64,000 nucleotides of DNA. Source: Suillus spraguei (Eukaryota; Basidiomycota; Agaricomycetes; Boletales; Suillaceae). The DNA lies in NCBI GenBank assembly GCA_016800925.1, contig JABCPU010000054.1, positions 1-64,000 of the forward strand, in the 5' to 3' direction. The notes beneath the pieces were generated by a model. The model made no database searches, was not told where the DNA came from, and saw only the letters and a list, made by a program, of their open reading frames with translations. Made by a program: the position numbers and the translations under genes. Of this stretch, positions 22,281 through 35,361 are shown in pieces. Each line of letters begins with the position of its first letter. The stretch's first letter is position 1.

Positions 22281-24102
22281 ATGCCCTCTCTATCTGATCA
22301 GATCGACCATCTGACGTCCCTTTCGAAATCCATTAAAGCCAGTGCTGACGGGTTCCCAACCTCAGATGGACTCTTTACAACAGCTGTCCTTAACACTGTT
22401 CTAGGTGACCTGATTCGTGACATCGACTCATCCGAACTGGGGCTCTTCACACTAGTACACCCGTCGTCTCATGTTCCAATCGAATCTGAAGCAAGGGGCG
22501 TGATATCCCGTGTAGAATTTCCTGGTGCTACGCCTCTGAAGAATCCACCTTCTCGAAGGCAGGAGATGACAAAACCGAGAGAGTATGAGCCAGAAGTATA
22601 TGCACAGGCTGCGTTAAAGTACCTGGATCGGTAGTACGTTCTGCATTTTTCCGGGCAATATATACTGTTTTAACATGTATTATGCGGTATTTCAGTCACT
22701 CAATTCGCCCGATGCCCCGTGCCCGATCCCAGGTCCAGGGACTCATAGACAGGCTGGATGAGACGCGACGGAATATCAGGGGTCTTAGTGAAACATTACA
22801 GCAGGTTCTGACTATCAATATTTTACCTCAAAGGTTTTGATGTTCTCCATTCAGTTAACAAGTAGCAATCCCGCATCAGGCCCCAGCTCGCAGGAGTCCA
22901 CTGCAGCAAACGAGGAACAGCGCATACAAGATCTCCAGGCTCGTCTCACCGAACTGCGCAAACAAGTGTGTGCCTTCTATATCCACATGTCTTTTAAATT
23001 CACACTTTAACAGAAAGATGACATCCTTCGTATTTCCAATCCTGCTCCCAAGCCCAAGCCCGCTCCGAGACTGGATAGGGCTCCTTCGCCCCTGACTGCG
23101 CCTGAGGCCCAGGAGGAGATATTCTGGAACACGCCTGCCACATCTGCGCGGACGCTCCGCTTCACGGAAAAGCTCATGGATGAGGAGGTGGATATCAACG
23201 ACGTGTCAATCATGTCCTTCCCGAGCCCGGTTCCTCGGCCTCGTTCTGTATTATCATCACTAGGTCTTCCTGTGGACGATGATTCCCTAGATATCAGGGA
23301 ACACAATATCGGGCAGGGCCATTTTGTGAAGTTTGATCCATCAGATCAGCCTAAAGAAGAACATTCAGGCAGTGAGCTGGAGCTGGATGGTGGAGATGGA
23401 GAACAAACTGTGGTCCTCAAGAAGTTGCCGTCATCGTTACCATCGAATTTCACACCGACAGAAGGCTCTACGCCTCCTGAGACACCTTTAACTGCAAATT
23501 CAGAGTTGCAGACCCCTGCTTCAGGACCTCCTGAGTCCGCCAGAAAACCAAAAGTACGCATGAATATGGAGATCGAAAAGATTGTGGTAAGTATCCTAGT
23601 CACATAAGTCAAAATTGCATTCAACTAAAGCGGCGTTCGATAGGTGAAGATATGGAGCACATTGGGCGAGATCATCATGCCAGGTCATCCTTTTGACCCC
23701 ACGGGATCGATATCGGGCGGAAGCAAACCTCCAAGGGCAAAGGAAACTCTGTACGTACTCCAGTTTTTCATAGCTAATCCGCTGACATACCCTAGTGCCC
23801 ATCTTGAATCCCTCTCCTCCCAGACCCCCTCCCCTACGTCCCCAACTACATCCTCATTTTCATCGCTTGCGCCATCTATGATCCCTGGCCAGCCCACCTC
23901 GCAACAGATCGCAACTTGTCAGCTTTTGCTCACTCTACTAAAACAGCCCGGCTTCTCGATGTCACTCAATAAACTGAAGGAAGCGCTAGCGGAAGGTGGT
24001 GGTAGCGCAAGTGGTACGCGGACGATCTATGCTTGTGTAGCGAAGAAGTTGATCAAGATTGAGCGAGGGGGCGGGGAGCAGGTCGTCAAGTTTGATGTTT
24101 GA
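22281..24102 (+). CDS. SPC34: DASH/DAM1 complex subunit Spc34
   Basis: Component of the DASH (Dam1) ring that couples kinetochores to spindle microtubules in fungi. The N-terminus matches the Spc34 family: a short amphipathic start, FPTSDGLFTTAVLNT, then LGDLIRDIDSSELGLFTLV (the conserved 'LIRD.D..E..LF' pattern). Introns: about 22630-22695 (joins YLDR to HSIRPMPRARSQ), 22811-22857, a third ending at about 23012 (before KDDILRIS), 23586-23642 and probably 23751-23795. The middle is a coiled-coil-like EEQRIQDLQARLTELRKQ segment followed by a long Pro/Ser-rich linker. The C-terminus has VKIWSTLGEIIMPGHPFDP and a final helical part IYACVAKKLIKIERGGGEQVVKFDV. No frameshift seen. It is the first conserved gene beyond the GMC array. 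Confidence 0.85.
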
Positions 24103-25919
24103 TTGATTTGATTTCTTCAGGCTGCTGCCTTCATCTGATGTAGCGTAATGAAATCCTCTTAGGGAGCGTACATATGCATATGCCAATGCTACCCTTAGGC
24201 CTTAACCTTGTTCGCGCGTCTCCAGACTCTAGTGAAGGAAATTTGCTGTGAGGCACACAACTTCATGTTGAATGCCATCGTCACGGTGGATGTTCGTGGA
24301 CTGGCTGGACCTAGCTTTGGCCCAGCGACGCGCATTAATGGGGATGGGCGCACAGAAAAAGAGAGAATTATGTCGATCTGCTACTCGTGGGCTTTTGAAT
24401 GGCGCAGAACTCAGGTCAACGTGTGCTTCGAGCAATTGCAAAGAACGAGTACTGCATTATGTTTTGCGCGTCTTGCAACACTCGCAGGCTCACAATCTGC
24501 CAGAAACGACCATAGCTATCAAATCTGTATAACCATGATTCAATCCAGATCCTTGAAAATACGGTCGGCCTAATACTGGAGGGGATATTCCACAAAGTAT
24601 TATTGGAACAGTAATGTTGTGTTCTTCTGTCTGCTGTTAACGTTCAACATTGGTGCTCACTGTTCATTCATAGAGAATATTTGAAAGTTGTACGCGGCAC
24701 GACTTCCTTTGCTGTGCAAATAAATGATTTAAGTCATTAAATAGTTCATTTCACGATCATAACACATGCATTAGATGAACCTTGTACTGTCGTCTCTCAA
24801 CCTCTGTCCCCCATGCAGTCTCTCCAGAGAGCCTAGCAAGCTGGATCGCTAAGTATTTTGTGAACATTTAACCGAAGGACGAATTTGAATTTTCACACAC
24901 CATACCGCCCGATATGCCACGAATAGGCTGCCCGGCGCACCTCTACCCATGTGCCATGACCCAGTCCTTCAGGCTGTTGTGCATTCAAGGTAGCGACAAC
25001 GGGTATGATGCCAACCTGTACAAAAGCTACTTGGCCGAAAAAGATATTCTCCAAGATTTAGAGAGAGATGAGTGCGCGGGATCTCGGGTTTATTGGAGCT
25101 TGCAAGGCCTTTGCAACCAGGTAAGCGACTATCAGGTGCAGCAGTATCACGTTGTTGCAAGATGGAAAACTTGTTACTCATTACGCTTTCAAAATCTATT
25201 GCAGAAATGTTAATGCGGTCCTACCTACTATCTGTGACGTTACTTACATCCTGTTCTCTTACTTGAAAGTTGAAACCAGCGGGTCATCGAAGGTTCAGAT
25301 GTTTACTTGGATACGCAAAGCGGAGTTCCTGCAAGCAAGTGATCAGCATGATGTGAATATTCAAGTCGCTGGTGACCGAGACAAAGGATGCTCGTATCAG
25401 CAACCGGTATTAAAGCCATATGTGAACAAACGTGCATGTATATGGTATACGCTGTATTTGCGCTGCGTGCATGTGCATGTGCTAGAATGATCAAAACTAT
25501 TAGAGTATCGGTTCCTGCCAAGATGAAATTCCCCTGTTTCATGATTCCTGTGCATCATGCGCCTGCCGCTGGCAGGGATCCGATGAACAGCCGCTGATGC
25601 AAGCACTCAAATATTGTTGTAGACTGGTCGAATGTTCATGTTTGTATGTGGTTTGGTATGGTGTGACGATCATAATGTTGGCATCGTTATATGAAGCCTT
25701 GTTAATGCAACGTGCTCGACCAATTCCCAGCTCGTAAAACGCGCCTCGAGCCTTTTTATCTCTGTCCACAACCTGTACAAGTGGTTGCTTGTTAAAGGTC
25801 TTTGCGATTTCATTACGTGTTATCAAACCGGGTTGTAAGACGTCGTTACAGCAGTCTTCTAACCTTGGTAAACAACTGTACCGACTTAATTGTCTTCTGG
25901 CTAATCATATAATACGAAG
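24103..25919. other. Intergenic region, no supported gene
   Basis: Separates SPC34 and DCK1. A 99-codon frame at 24914-25213 begins with ATG and runs into a plausible donor (GTAAGC at about 25121), but I find no convincing second exon or known domain. The rest is AT-rich spacer. Confidence 0.45.
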
Positions 25920-28900
25920 ATGGGCTCTGCAAACGCACAGCGCAAGGGCGTTTGGGAGCCCTTACCGCTCATCGTCTACGGCTATGCCGTCCATCCACTG
26001 TCGCCCTCCAAACGCGACACGAGGCTGTCAAGTCGCCGCCCTATGTCCACTATTACAGAGGGCTCCACAGACGAGAATGGTGTACACAGGGATGTGGTCT
26101 CCCTCGAAGTTGGCGATGAGGTTTATGCATTCGAAAAGTATACCCCAAGAGGAAACCAAACGGATGGATATGGTACAGAGGGTGCGTCATATTGATAACA
26201 TAGTTCCCGTGTTGTTTGAAGTGCTTACTACTCTCATAATTTCCAGCTACGTAGTCTGCACTGCCCGCCTTCCACCAGTCACCTGGTCTACCTCTTCTGA
26301 CCCAACTTCATCTTCATCCGCCAAACCAGTCAAAACCGAGGAACCGCAACAGGTTTTCATTGGTATATTTCCTGCATCACATATCTTTGTCCGTGATGAG
26401 CTCTCAGACGCCGAAGGCGCCTACCAGATCTTGTCACTTCCCTTACCGCCAACTCCTCGAATCACAATGGGTCAGTAACTAGTGCAGATTACCTTGCACA
26501 GTGGAAACGTGAGCGCGCAAACTCAGGTCCAGAACCCCCTCGCGAGCATAGAGAAAGAGACCGGGAAGTCAGGGAACTGACATATGACGACGAACGTAAA
26601 TCATTCAAACTTGGGCCCCCGCCAGACCAGGCCAAGTCCACTCGCGCTGCGCTTGTCGTATATCCTGCGAGCATACACTCCGTTCCGGAATCCGAAAACA
26701 TGAAACCCCTTCCTCCACGCCCATCTCTAAAGTCAGGTGATGATACAGCCTCTGGCACGATCCAGCCTATCATCGACGAGATTGCTAGTGCCCTCCGAGA
26801 ATGGCACAGCATGATGTTCCAGTACCTCGCGAGGCGCGATTACAAGCTCTTTCATACAGTTCGTGAGCATATCGAAGCGCTCCACCTTGGACGAAGACAG
26901 TTACTTGCCCAAACATTGAGTGCAGAGGAGACAATTAGTCTGAGGAGGGATTGTGTTGCGCGCTTAGTGAGCGGCAATGTGGTGCAGGATCTCGATATCA
27001 TCGTCCGCCATCCCACATGGGGTGCGCTAGTGACAGTGGATGTAGAGGGTGAGATTGACCCTCGTAGCTGGGTCAGTGCTGTGCGAATGTATGCTATGCA
27101 AACTTCTCTCGCATATATCAATGTTCCTATGGACAACTCATCCAAACTTACCATTGGACCTTCCGAATTCTCTACGATACCCATACCTGTTCCTGCACAT
27201 TCTGCATTCCCCGATATATCCCGAAACAAAACCATCTCCCGACAGGCTGGTTCCCTGGGTCCATACCAACCGGAGAAGCCAACTGCAGCTAAATTCTATC
27301 ACATTTTCCTCGACCTCCGCGCTTTTGTTGCAACCCCCTGTGCACCAGGCGAGACGGCCGAGCTTTTCTTTTCGGTTTACAAGCACTCCGAATTTCCGCG
27401 GTTCGTTACCGAAGAATGTTGCATTGTACTTAATCACAACGGGGTGCTGTCACGCGACCCCAACGCCCGCATTCGCTCACTCTTCACTGATATTGCGCAG
27501 TCGGATGCGCAGGACCCACTATTCTTAGTTTGTCGTATCGTGCGGAACGGCGCGCTTAAAATGAATAACACGATGGGATCAGGTGCCCCCGGCGAAGGTG
27601 GACGTAGGCCGTCTGAAGCTTCGCTGTCTGATGTCCCGGTGACACCCTCCCGTACGACTCAAATGTCGGAACTCCCGATGAACTTCCGTCGACCGTTTGG
27701 TTGCGCAGTGCTCGAGTTATCACAACTTACGAAGATGATGATCGATGGTACGGATGTGAGCCCGATGAAGGAGCACTCCATGCCGATCTTTGTGCCTACC
27801 AACGAAGCACTTTTCTCGATGTTACATCAGGACATCATCGCAAATAACGTGAAGGAGTTCGAGAAGTCGCCAAGGTGAGCGTGACGATCAATACTCCGTT
27901 CCGCGTCCTGACGTTGCGACCAGGGCTGAGATGCTTGCTGTTTCTGTGAAAATATTCCATGGCGACTCAGCTACTATCATCAGAGAGAACATGTCTCTTC
28001 TGCAAGACATCCCATTGACCCTCCGACTTGGATTTCCCGACGTGGTGTTTCCTGGGGATGTGCGCAACGAGCTCTACATCAAGCTATGGACGGGGGACTT
28101 CCCATCCTCCCCCAGCGGTTCCGCACGACTCAGCATGGTCAATTTCACGCGTCCTGGCCCAGTGTCCCAAAATGCTCAAGTGTCGATCGAAGTTAGGAAT
28201 CAAGAAGGTCGTACCATCGAGAATGCCATCTCTCTGGGTAGTGGCGAGCCCAACGTGACTCAGTTCCATTCAATGGTCTTCATGCGTAATAATCAGCCCA
28301 CATTCGGCGAGCTCATCAAACTCCAGCTTCCACTTCGCGGTATTCCCAACTGGCACCTATTCTTTACATTCCGGAATCGGTTTGGACGAGGACTCAATGC
28401 GGATAAGCCGTTCGCGTTCGCATTCCAGCCACTCTTTCCGGGCAGGGGGCGTTTTTGGAGGATGGGAGCCATACTCTAGTACTGTACCGTGCAGATAAGC
28501 TGCCGCAAATCACGCCGGATATGTACCTGGCGTCGTCGCCGTGGGTACTCCCCGGCCAGCGCCCTGACCAAGTTTCCGTATCGTCAGATCTACTGAGGCT
28601 GGCTTCGCCCATGAGGGATACCGTCATCATACGATCATCTCTCTGTTCCACGAAGTTTACACAGAACCCTGTACTCATGAGCTTGCTTAACTGGGAGCAG
28701 ATCAACGACAAGGAGCTGTTGCAGACTGTTCTCAGCAAGTTTACCTTCGTAGGCGAAGGGGAAATTGTCAAATTTCTCAGGGACATCTTCGATTCGCTCT
28801 TCGGTATCATGGAGTCGCAGAACAACCAAGCCGGTGAGATGGACCACCTCGTCTTCAATGCCCTGGTAACTGTCCTCGGTATCGTGCAAGATCGTCGTTT

Positions 28901-31900
28901 CAGCAATTTCCAGCCCGTCTTGGATGTCTACATCGAGCAGCATTTCAACTGCGCTGCAGCTTCTTCGCACATGATCCGTTCGATGGACCGGCTACTTCGA
29001 AATCCGACTGGCAATGACGCAGCCTCGCCTTTGCGCGCAGCGCTTAAGGTTTGGCATTATATCTTCAAGTTTATCACGCGCGCACGAGAACTCCAGAAGA
29101 GCACTGAATTGGGCATGGGTGACGGAGCAACCGCCGAGCACTTGGAGACGATATTCAAGAAAGAAATTCGTTCTCATCTCATCGAGGTTAATAAAATGAT
29201 GGCGACTACATCACCAGCCTCTATCATTGGCACACAGACCATTGCATTACAGCACTTTACGACCATCCTTCCAGAACTTGCCAAGATCATCCCCATTATC
29301 GAGCTTGTAACGGTTGCTACGAACTTTGTCAATGCCAGCTCGACTGGCAAGGGCAAAATTATTATATGGCGGTTGATCATGTACTTGCAGATCGTCAAGG
29401 GTTTCTTGTTTGATAACCCCAGCTCGCGGTCATTGCTCGTTCAAGCTGTCGTTATGTGGATCAAGCCCCACTTCGGCCGCTATGACGAGTTTACGCAAAC
29501 TACTACATCGGATTCTGATATTGTGCGTGATGGAGCGAGGGTTAGCTGGTTGGAGTCTATCCGACTTTGTGTGACGATTCTTGCGGTGATGCTGGACAAG
29601 TTGCAGCTGCAGTTGGTGTCGTCATCGGTTATGGCGGATCGTAATTTGTTCAGGCAGGAGCAGGAAAATATCGAGTATATACTCATGCTCATGCCGAGGT
29701 GCGTATTATTTACACATAGTCACAATGTACTCATTTTTGGCAGGCTTCTTGACTCTTATCGCGAGTTCCAGAATCCGGCTAATCACCGAGCCGTGGAACG
29801 AACGCGCACTCCGACCACGACGACCGCCGCAGTACCCATCACATTCCCGGAGTCTTATCCATTTTCCCTCATGGCGTTATTGCCAAATGCTCCCCGGAAT
29901 GCTACTAGCACGTCGCTGACGCACGAAGATAACTTGCTCTTCAACCCTGGCTTGGGTGAGACAGCCATAGTCCTGCTTTCTCTTGTGCTCTCGGCTCCGA
30001 CGAAGCATATCTACAACTTTTTGGAGTCCAGTTATGACATCGAAGGGAAGGAAAACTTCGCCATTCTGCTGACGCAATTTTTCAAGGTTGCGATATCTAT
30101 ACTAGAGAATGATCCCTTCCCAAGCAACTGGCTGAATGTGAACATCCTAACACACAAGGTGCTGATCAAGATGATGGATCCCGTTGCCACGCTTCTAAAG
30201 CGAATTTTCATACCCCCACCGTCGGCTCGCATCAATTCAAGGCGGAGCTATGGAAGGACGCTTTCTTCATGCTGTTGAAGCTTTTATCATCTGAGCAGCT
30301 TGTCATCGAAGATTTCAGTCCACAGGCACGTATGATCATATTCCGTATGATATGTTCTTATATTAGGATTCAGAAACGGCGTGCTGTATGGCGCCTGGGT
30401 GGCGATATTCGAGGCGAAGGTGCGGACATACTACTTCGGCTATGGGAGGCCCTTGCCTGGCCGGAACCGACAGAATCTAGCTCTGTCTCTCAAGGGGTGC
30501 GTGTTTCCCTATACTAGATCTTATCCGGACGTTTAATTACTTGATAATCTCCAGGGCTACCAGGCGGTACTGAGCTCATTGATCGGATACATCGTGAACC
30601 TTTGTCTTAGTCACCACGACCAACTACGAAACAACGCGGTGGGGATCCTGTTCGGCATGATCATTTCAGAATATCACCAATACGGCCACTTTGACCAGAT
30701 CGAGACGGAACTGGTCAGGAAGCTTGATTCTCTCTTCATGTCCCAGTCCAAAGGCGATGACATCTCTCGCGTATTCTTCATCGCACAGCTGCGGCACCTA
30801 TTCGAGTCGTCCGAGGTCGACCATCAACTTAGGGAACGTGTCTCTACTTTCCTTGACTCGGTGGATGCCTTCCTCAAGCTTCTGCTTAACGTTCGCAGAT
30901 TACCAGAGGGCGAAGAGTTTGCTGATGACCGTGTGATTGCTACGGTAAATACCATCATATTCATTGAGTGCCCGATCGAGATTCTTAAATGCTTTCTCTC
31001 CCCAGCTGCGCCTGATGAACTTCATTCGCGACATTGGCAGGGAAGAAATGTACATCAAATACGTGCACCAGTTGGTCAATGTGAGTCATTGTGTTGCTAA
31101 GGATTGATCAGTACTGATACGTTCGAAGGCCCACCTACAATCACAAAACTATGTAGAAGCTGCGTTGACACTCAAACTCCATTCTGATTTGCATAATTGG
31201 GATCTCTACTCATTCGTTGGACCCATGGAGGACCTCGGGCTGCCTCAACAATCTCATTTCCATCGGAAGGAGACCCTGTGCTTATTGATTTTGGATTACT
31301 TGGGTGAGTCTACCGCACAGCTCCTATACTTTCCATGTATTCTTAGTACTGTGTAGGCAAAGGGAAGGCATATGAGAGCGCAATCGAAATCTGCAAAGAA
31401 CTGGCAAAGCAGCACGCCGAGGTCACATTCAACTAGTATGTACCTGTAGCGCTTCGGATCTATTGACTCATTCCAATCATCTTCATAGTGCGCGGCTGGC
31501 AGAAATAATGCGTCATCAGGCTGCATTGTTCGAGCATATAATTACAGACCAGCGTTATTACTCAGACTATTTCCGAGTGGTATTCTATGGGGACTTCCCT
31601 GACGCCTTGAGGAACAAGCAATTCATTGTACGTCAGTCATAAATTGTCTTTGATATATTTTATTGAACATTTTGTGTGCAGTACCGTGGATACGAATGGG
31701 AGAAATTTGGCACTTTCTGCGAGCGGCTGCTTAACAAACACCCGGGTGCTCAGTTACTCAAGAACGATCCCACAGCGGATCAACGATTTGGAAACGATCA
31801 GTACATCCAATGTACTGCTGTGACTCCTGAACCAGACAGATCCCTTCCTATTTTCACTAGTCCTGATGTCCCACTGGCCATTCGCAATTACTACGAACAC

Positions 31901-33024
31901 AGGTTAGTTCCTTCATAACAATGAGTTACGTGCAACTAATCATTTCGGGCAGTGCCATCAATATCTTCAGCTCTATTAAGCAAACAACAAAGTTCGACCG
32001 CGATGGCAATGAGGAGATATGGCTAGAAAAGACGTCCTTCACGACCGAGCAAGCCTTCCCTACAGTACTAAGGAGATCGGATATCACAGAATGGGAAGTA
32101 GCCGAAATATCACCTGTCGAAAATGCTCTCCACGAGGTCGAGCAAAAGAGCGGGGAACTAGCATCATTCCATCTGCGGTATGCGGCTCTTGCTAAAACTG
32201 CTCAGGTGTTTTCGACGAACGCTCTTTCTATGAGCCTCAATGGAGCCGTCGACCCGCCTGTGGATGGTCTGCCTGTTTATCGTGAAATATTCTTTGATCC
32301 TGCGTACGCTACCAAGCACCCTGATAGGGTGGAAATGATCGACCGTCTCAGAGCCGCGATAGATGACCTGGTATGTTTCTATGATCGTCAGTGTTCGATT
32401 TGTTTATCAGCAATATAGGTGCGGGTGACGGACAGCTGCCTGAAGTTACACGGTCAGATCTGTCCACAAGAGATGTTACGGTTCCATCAAACCCTGGAAG
32501 AGCTCTTCAGGAAAAACTTTGCCGAAGAGATTCAACGTATAACTGCAGAAAACGGTTTCCAACATTTCCCAGAATCGTCCGCCGGTTCAATACGGATTCA
32601 CGACCAAAGCTCGTCGTATGACAGTCGTTCCCGTCAACGGTCGTTGTCTATCTCATCAGGACGACCGTCCTTTGGATTCCCTCTTTCAGTTAGCGGCTCA
32701 TCCGTGAGCCCTCATCCAAATTCACCACTATCGTCGCGTCCCCCACCCTCTCATCATCATCATGAAGGCGTCAAGCGCACCCCATTGCAAATGCATGCCG
32801 CACACGTCGCTCGTCACGGTATCAATGGAGTGTTGACCGGCTGGCGAGATGCTCCAAGTGATGAAAACGCTGGCTCTCTACGGGATTCATTGATCACGGT
32901 CGGAAACACAGGCCCAGCACACTCTGGCGCCTCTGTGGCGATGTCGACTATAGGCAGTGTGAATTCTTTCAAAGGCCGCCTGTCATCACGATTTGGCAGC
33001 TTTACGCGCAGTCGCCGAGGTTGA
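25920..33024 (+). CDS. DCK1: DOCK family Rac/Rho GEF (Dck1-like)
   Basis: Large dedicator-of-cytokinesis protein, about 2,100 residues, expected to act with an ELMO partner (Lmo1 in yeast) to activate a Rac/Rho5-type GTPase at the membrane. Domain order: SH3-like N-terminus (VSLEVGDEVYAFEKY... VFIGIFPASHIFV, 25920-26410); helical region; DHR-1/C2 domain (NELYIKLWTGDFPSSP... FFTFRNRFGRG, about 28060-28420); long ARM-like middle; DHR-2 catalytic domain (about 31000-32540: HLQSQNYVEAALTLKLH, YYSDYFRVVFYGD, LRYAALAKTAQVF); Ser/Pro/His-rich tail. Introns include 26177-26259 (acceptor ACGTAG), about 26430-26482, 27875-27923, 29699-29742, 30498-30554, 30943-31005 and several around 31080-32418. Two frame breaks have no splice sites: one G short in the G5 run 28445-28449 and one C short in the C5 run near 30221-30226. 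Both look like sequence errors. Confidence 0.9.
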
Positions 33025-33389
33025 TGTAAGTTTAGTTGTTGTATACCCCGGTTACTACTTTGAGAATTTCATTCCTGGATTATTTACATCTCTTATTTGT
33101 TTGATTACCGCTGCCCTTCGCTTTCACTGACACTTACTTTTCATAGTTCACCGTTCCTGTTGAATACATTTACATTGATACCCCGCTGGATTACATGACA
33201 GTACAGTACATAGGGACAACTAGGAGAGGTATAACGCTAATTACACTGAACCATACGAATATCAAGATGTGACTCTCCGAATCCGAAAAGAGTGATGATA
33301 CAATCGATGGCAAGATAGAAATAAAGATAGGATAGAGCACATAAAAGATGGCGCAAGGGTAATGTATAACACAGATGAGTAGAATATGA
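33025..33389. other. Convergent 3' region of DCK1 and medA
   Basis: Tail-to-tail spacer; AT-rich, presumably both 3' UTRs. No gene seen. Confidence 0.6.
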
Positions 33390-35361
33390 TCATGCAACCT
33401 GACCAGCCAAGGAAGGATTCATGCTATGCTCTCGTAGCGTCTGGAATTCAAATGAGTCATAGGTGTGCATGGGATATTGAGGGATGGAATACATGTCGAG
33501 GGGTTCATGGGAGGGAATGAAATCAAAGGCAGGACGCTGCTGATGGTCGGCAGGTACACCTGAAGAGACGGTGGCATTGTCCCGACTTTGTAATTCCCAA
33601 GTCGGATTGTGGTGATAAGCACTGAGCGGTGACATGGGCGACGGGGTATTGGCAAGTGCCATCGAAGGGTCTACGGGATAGTGCGAAGGATCCATGCTCG
33701 GGACGAAATAAGGTTCGTGGCCTGGATAATACCTGGGAACTATGTCTGGGCCGACGTAGACCGACTGTAGATGGTCTTCTGGCATATGGTAGAAAATGGA
33801 ATCCTCAATGGGGTAGTCTAGCTGAGGCGATTGGCGCAAACACGACGCTTGAGAAAACTGTGAGAGATGAGGCTGGGATCCCTGCGAGCCCTCGACATGA
33901 ACGCCATTGCCAACTGATTGACAGAACTCTAGTTTCGGCTGCATATTGGTCCGCTGGGCGGCTGTCTGATAGGATACCGACTGACTTTCCTTTGTTGGAA
34001 TAGGCCCAAAATTGCTCAGGGACTGTAGGTCCCTTAGTGAGTGGCCTAATACGGAGTAGGAATGGAAGGACACCACTTACGTATTTAGATATGATCTTAT
34101 CTAATGCTTGGGGAAGCAACTTCCAATCGAAGACCTTGAGATCTTTCTCAATCTTGCGGGGCTTCGGATCCGGAAAATCCATAATACGCTGGAATAAACC
34201 TTCAAAGCCCGGACGCGACTTCGAGACAGTTGTAGGCCGTAGGCCTTCGAGGTTTCGTCTAATACGATTCTTCTCCTCAACGACGAACTCTGCGGCGACG
34301 AGCTTCTGGAGTAAATGGATGATGTCAACCGACGTAACACAGCAGGAGTCGGTCTCATCGCGATAGATGCATGAGATGACGATGTCTTTCGCATCATAGT
34401 CGCTCGGTAAGACACGCTCCGCCGAAACGAGGAGTTTGTTCCCATCCCGGATGCGTGAGAAGCGCACAAGGCGCCTGCCAGCTTGCATTTCCAAGTCATC
34501 CCAGTTATAGCAGAAGCTGTCAAGCACGACCATGATCTCGAGACTTGCAGTGGCACCGTCTTCGGAAGTGTCGATTGCCTGCCTCATGCGCCGAAGACCC
34601 TGCGTTTGTGGCTGAGGGCGCGTCGACGATTTTTGTGCCTGTAGCTGGCCGGGATCTGAATCTGAACACGACGCTGGGGTGGAAGGACGGCTGTATGGCT
34701 TAGACCGTCTCCTTGATCTGTCTGACGACTCTGAACGTGAAGTAATAACAGTAGGCGCAGTCCGTGTGAGGGCCGAACTATTCGACGAAAGACTAGGTGT
34801 GTGCTTTCGCATCATAGTGGTTGAATTTTTTTCACTATCTGTTGGAGCCTCCATAGTCAGAATACTGTCTCACGATACTACGACATGCATACCTGATTCC
34901 CGATATGTAAATTCACCGAATGTGACAGAGTCTAGCAGTGTCTTATCATCGGCCAAGGCCTGGATTGTCAAGGGCAAGTTTGGTGATGTAGAATTATGCC
35001 GGGAGAACAGAGGAACAGTTGCCTCGAGCTGCCAATGCCCGTAACCAGCTGGTCCGAGCTCACGGACCTTGGTGCCCACTGCCCGTCGACCGACAACGAG
35101 ACGAATATGGGACCCGGCAGCGAAATCAGCAGTGCAATTGAAATTTACGACAACAGGAACGTTCTGTTCTCCTTCGGCTGGGGTATAACCCAAGACGTGC
35201 AAAATGCCAATGGAAGATGAAGGAACGCGTGGGTATGAGCCGGGAGGCGCCATAAAGCTCTGAGATGCGACTGTCGGACTGCTGAGGACATGTGCTTCGC
35301 CCCTTGAAGGTCCCTGTGTGTCCTCAGACTGAATATCGTATGCCGGCATAGATTGGGTCAT
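33390..35361 (-). CDS. medA: Medusa (MedA)-type transcriptional regulator
   Basis: Fungal-specific regulator homologous to Aspergillus MedA, Fusarium Ren1 and Magnaporthe Acr1, which control conidiophore or hyphal development. Exon 1 (35361 to about 34889) carries an IPT/TIG-like beta domain: ILHVLGYTPAEGEQNVPV and SHIRLVVGRRAVGTKV. A 52-nt intron joins it to exon 2, which starts Ser/Thr-rich (with RRRSKPYSRPSTPAS) and contains the conserved MedA core: RRLVRFSRIRDGN, CCVTSVDIIHLLQKLVA, EEKNRIRRNLEGLRPTTVSK, then MDFPDPKPRKIEKDLKVFDW and LDKIISKY. Exon 3 (from about 34040) is a low-complexity Pro/Ser/Tyr/His-rich tail ending at the TGA at 33390. The exon 2/3 junction does not keep phase with the obvious GTAAGT donor at about 34080; either a very short intron is used or one base is missing. 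Confidence 0.85.

Noticed and set aside
24914..25213. 99-codon ORF between SPC34 and DCK1
   Set aside because: Ends at a plausible donor site but no second exon or domain could be found; not enough to call a gene.
25920..33024. DCK1 as several separate genes (the open frame is broken repeatedly)
   Set aside because: SH3, DHR-1 and DHR-2 follow in the correct order for one DOCK protein, and all but two breaks coincide with GT-AG introns.
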